Shown here: in pieces, positions 6,675 through 8,667 of the stretch
Position numbering within the stretch: position 1 is the stretch's first letter
How the letters are laid out: every line of letters begins with the position of its first letter
NCBI GenBank assembly: GCA_003235605.1
Contig: QJVU01000508.1
Location: 1 to 8,667 of the forward strand
Source of the DNA: Planctomycetota bacterium
GTDB taxonomy: Bacteria > Planctomycetota > UBA1135 > UBA2386
Direction of reading: 5' to 3'
Length of the DNA: 8,667 bases
The notes under the pieces: generated by a model
Databases searched by the model: none
Told to the model about the DNA's origin: nothing
What the model saw: the letters and a program-made list of their open reading frames with translations, nothing else
Made by a program: the position numbers and the translations under genes

Positions 6675-7724
6675 ATGGCTACCAGGGAACAGGCGATCCG
6701 GCTCACGGACTACGCAACCGGCGGTGGTTGAGCCGCCAAGCTGCCTGCGGGGAGCCTTGGACAGGTTCTCCAGGAGCTGGATGGCCATCGGCACGAGAAC
6801 CTGTTGGTCGGGTCCGGGAACTACGAAGACGCCGGCGTCTACAAGATGGACGCCGAGCGGGCCCTGGTCCAGACACTGGACTTCTTCCCGCCGATCGTTG
6901 ACGACCCCAGGTGGTTTGGACGCATTGCGGCCGCCAACTCGCTGTCCGATGTGTACGCCATGGGCGGCCGGCCGCTAACCGCCTTGAACATCGTGGTGTG
7001 GCCCACGGAGCTGGACGTGAGTGTCCTTGGGGAGGTGGTGCGCGGCGGACTCGAGAAGGTCGAGGAGGCCGAGGCGGTTCTGGTCGGCGGCCATTCGGTT
7101 ACGGGTCCTGTCGTCATGTACGGCATGTCGGTGACCGGTGAAGTCCACCCGGATCGCTTCTGGCGCAACTCCGGCGCTCAGGAAGGCGACGTTCTGCTCC
7201 TGACCAAGCCTCTCGGCATGAGCCCGGTGACGACGGGTATGAAGAAGCAGGTGGTCGCCAGCGACCTCGCCCAGCGCGCCGTAGAGCAGATGGCGACGCT
7301 CAACCGTGACGCGGCCGAAGCTGTCATGGACCTGCCGGTGCATGCCGCCACGGACGTCACGGGTTTCGGGATCCTTGGCCACGGCGCCGAGATGGCCGCG
7401 GGCGCGGGGCTGACGCTTCACCTCGACAGCAGCCAGATCCCGGTGTTCGAGGGAGCGCTGGAACTGTCTCGCCAGGGAATGGTCTCCGGCGGCTGCAAGC
7501 GGGGGCGGGCCAACCTCGAGGGACGCTACGCCCTCGCGCCGGGGGTGGATCCGGCACTCGCGGATATCTTCTTCGATGCCGAGACCTCCGGAGGCCTGCT
7601 GCTCGCGGTGCCCGAGGCCGCAGCCCAGGAGACTCAGCGGCGGCTCCAGGATTCGGGTGCCCCCGCAGCTGCCGTCGTCGGCCGGTTCTCGACCGGTGAC
7701 GGCATGCTCGTGGTTGTGGACTAG
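6675..7724 (+). CDS. selD: Selenide, water dikinase (selenophosphate synthetase) with in-frame UGA read as selenocysteine
   Basis: Makes selenophosphate from selenide and ATP, the selenium donor for SelA. Read from ATG 6675, the frame runs 18 codons to a TGA at 6729-6731 and then continues to TAG 7722-7724: 349 residues counting Sec19, against 347 in E. coli. RLTDYATGGG-U-AAK aligns with E. coli RLTQYSHGAG-C-GCK, so Sec19 replaces catalytic Cys17 and Lys22 matches the essential Lys20. The second Cys of the E. coli motif is Ala here. Metal and nucleotide residues follow: Asp52 in NYEDAGVY, Asp69 in TLDFFPPIVD, FGRIAAANSLSDVYAMGG, GGHS (138-141), TDVTGFG with Asp227 (the E. coli number) and ETSGGLLLAV. 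Similarity is continuous on both sides of the TGA, which argues against a pseudogene. A start at TTG 6804 would remove the active-site loop. It lies 18 bases after selA and shares its stop region with the convergent gene. The Sec reading is inferred from the alignment position and downstream hairpins. Confidence 0.95.
6729..6731 (+). other. TGA codon for selenocysteine (Sec19 of SelD)
   Basis: This TGA is in frame with both the upstream start and the full downstream SelD sequence, and falls at the catalytic Cys/Sec position before AAK. Cys/Sec exchange at this position is well known in SelD proteins. The selA gene next door shows that the organism makes selenocysteine. Confidence 0.9.
6736..6771 (+). 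promoter_or_regulatory. Candidate bacterial SECIS element in selD
   Basis: Two mutually exclusive hairpins start just after the UGA. Fold A (6736-6760): CCAA pairs with TTGG, then a bulged C at 6756, GCT with AGC, a G-G mismatch, and CC with GG around the loop TGCG, which has G in second place. Fold B (6749-6771): GGGGAGCC pairs continuously with GGTTCTCC (two G-U pairs) around a 7-base loop TTGGACA that begins 25 bases after the UGA. Bacterial SECIS elements are hairpins right after the UGA with a G near the start of the apical loop. Fold A better meets the loop rule and fold B the distance rule. Folding was done by eye only. Confidence 0.55.
7721..7724. other. Shared CTAG holding both convergent stop codons
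   Basis: The palindrome CTAG supplies TAG for selD (7722-7724) and, on the other strand, TAG for the secreted-protein gene (7723-7721). The two genes overlap by four bases, so any terminator for either must lie inside the other gene. I see no hairpin plus T-run there. Confidence 0.85.
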
Positions 7725-8665
7725 CGCGGCAGCCCCAGCAGAGAACGGGCCCGGCGGTCCAGGTCCGGCAACACGGCACCGTTGTGCTTGCTGAGGGTGA
7801 GGTCGAACTTGACGAAGGTCTTGCCCTTCTTCTTGCGCACCGGGAGACCGGCCTTGAACTTGGGGTTCTTGGGGTCGAACTCCTCGGCCTGCTTCTCTTC
7901 GTCGTCCTCGTCTTCGTCCTCATTCCCGCCGAAAGCACCGCCACCGACAACCGCAAAACCGTTGTCGGCCTTGGAGTACGTGCGCACCTTCACCTGATGC
8001 ACCAGGCTGGTGGCCGGGTCCAGGGACACTGCCACATCGACGATCATCTCGCCCTTGCCACCGCGTGCGGCGATAGGTCCCCCGGCGCCGCCTATCATCA
8101 CGACCCGCATCACCCCGCCGGCGCCGCCACCTCCAGCGCCGGCCTCAGGAATCGCTCCTCCCCAGACCAGGTTGCGGGCCGTCTCGCCAGTGACACTGAA
8201 CGTGTATGTCTCCACAGGCTTGTTGTTGGCGGTCCCCACTTCCTTGTGCATCACCTTCAGCGGTAGCTGTGACAAGGAGCTGAAGAACAACTGCGGATCG
8301 AACAGGAACGGCAGGGTGTTTCCGTTGGCCAACTTGCCCCGCCGCAACACCCAGTCCGTGTTGTTGTTCTTGGCGATCGTCCGGCGCCCGTGAACGACCA
8401 CCTGATCCGCGTCGTCGTTGAGGTTGGCCACGAGGATGTCTCCGGACACCATGCCGTTGGCCTCAACCGATCGCGTCTGGGCCCGCCCGCCCGCCCGGCG
8501 CATGAATGGGTTGTCGGCGATGGTGGTTGTCGAGGTCTCGAAGGCCAGGCTGGGGAGCGTGGCCATGGTGCTCAGGGCCTTCTTGAGTTTGTCGGCCTTC
8601 AGAGCCTTGGTGGTGTCCTGGTTCTCGGCCTGGGCCCACAGGGCCGGGCACAGGAGACCGGCGAG
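7721..8665 (-). CDS. Secreted protein of unknown function with Gly-rich and acidic segments (5' end outside window)
   Basis: The frame is open from the stop at 7721 to the window edge, giving 314 visible residues. The first ones, LAGLLCPALWAQA followed by ENQ, look like the core and AxA cleavage site of a Sec signal peptide, so the start lies a few codons beyond the window and the ATG at 8566 is internal. After cleavage comes a Lys-rich helical stretch (about 20-33), then a mainly beta-type domain (about 35-165) with GDILVANLNDDAD and DWVLRRGKLANG. Then come a Gly-rich patch (175-196, bases 8078-8143), a second beta region, an acidic run EDEDEDDEE (249-257) and a basic patch VRKKKGK (276-282), ending RARSLLGLPR. 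The layout recalls periplasmic LolA-like or lipoprotein-sorting beta folds, but I recognise no motif and do not assign a function. There is no lipobox Cys at the cleavage site. It converges on selD and is not obviously linked to it. Confidence 0.8.
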   Translation of the reverse strand, partial: LAGLLCPALWAQAENQDTTKALKADKLKKALSTMATLPSLAFETSTTTIADNPFMRRAGGRAQTRSVEANGMVSGDILVANLNDDADQVVVHGRRTIAKNNNTDWVLRRGKLANGNTLPFLFDPQLFFSSLSQLPLKVMHKEVGTANNKPVETYTFSVTGETARNLVWGGAIPEAGAGGGGAGGVMRVVMIGGAGGPIAARGGKGEMIVDVAVSLDPATSLVHQVKVRTYSKADNGFAVVGGGAFGGNEDEDEDDEEKQAEEFDPKNPKFKAGLPVRKKKGKTFVKFDLTLSKHNGAVLPDLDRRARSLLGLPR

Positions 8666-8667
8666 CA

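Noticed and set aside
6729..6731. selD as a pseudogene broken by a nonsense codon
   Set aside because: The TGA is exactly at the catalytic Cys/Sec position, sequence on both sides is conserved and in frame, and selA is adjacent. Recoding explains it better.
8564..8566. ATG at 8566 as start of the secreted-protein gene
   Set aside because: The same frame stays open to the window edge and the upstream codons encode a signal peptide core with an AxA site, so the true start lies outside the window.
1..8667. CRISPR arrays, tRNA or rRNA genes, insertion sequences
   Set aside because: No spaced direct repeats, no cloverleaf or CCA-type tRNA end (including the gap between selA and selD, checked for selC), no transposase motif and no flanking inverted repeats were seen.

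Overview
This 8.7 kb window is densely packed bacterial chromosomal DNA of high G+C content. There is no gap of 300 bases without a gene and no sign of a mobile element. The gene set is mostly housekeeping: DNA repair and selenocysteine synthesis. The last gene encodes an exported protein, with a Sec-type signal peptide remnant at the window edge. The organism uses selenocysteine. I cannot assign a phylum; a Myxococcota, Acidobacteriota, Planctomycetota or similar high-GC Gram-negative lineage is an inference only.

Layout: (1) Bases 2-154 (+) hold the last ~50 codons of a UPF0047/YjbQ family protein, cut by the window edge. It converges on polA across a short perfect palindrome. (2) A minus-strand cluster reads recJ (5209-3497), then a VTT/DedA (YqaA-like) membrane protein (3500-2874), then polA (2869-173). 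recJ and the membrane gene share a 4-base stop/start overlap, and only 4 bases separate the membrane gene from the preferred polA start, so the three look like one translationally coupled operon. (3) Divergent from recJ is a plus-strand selA-selD pair (5208-6656 and 6675-7724). (4) A minus-strand gene for a secreted protein of unknown function (7721-8665, 5' end outside the window) converges on selD, and the two stop codons share one CTAG.

The most notable feature is selD. Its frame contains an internal TGA at codon 19 (6729-6731), exactly where the catalytic Cys/Sec of selenophosphate synthetase lies, followed by potential hairpins that could act as a bacterial SECIS element. SelD is therefore read here as a selenoprotein. 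An annotation that treats TGA as stop would lose its first 43 residues, including the active-site loop. SelD makes selenophosphate, SelA uses it to convert seryl-tRNA(Sec) to selenocysteinyl-tRNA(Sec), and that tRNA is in turn needed to make SelD. selB and selC must lie elsewhere.

Secondary points: PolA has lost two of the aspartates of its 3'-5' exonuclease site, so it is probably not a proofreading enzyme, and it carries Tyr rather than Phe at the position that controls dideoxynucleotide discrimination. The secreted protein has an unusual Gly-rich patch, acidic run and basic patch.
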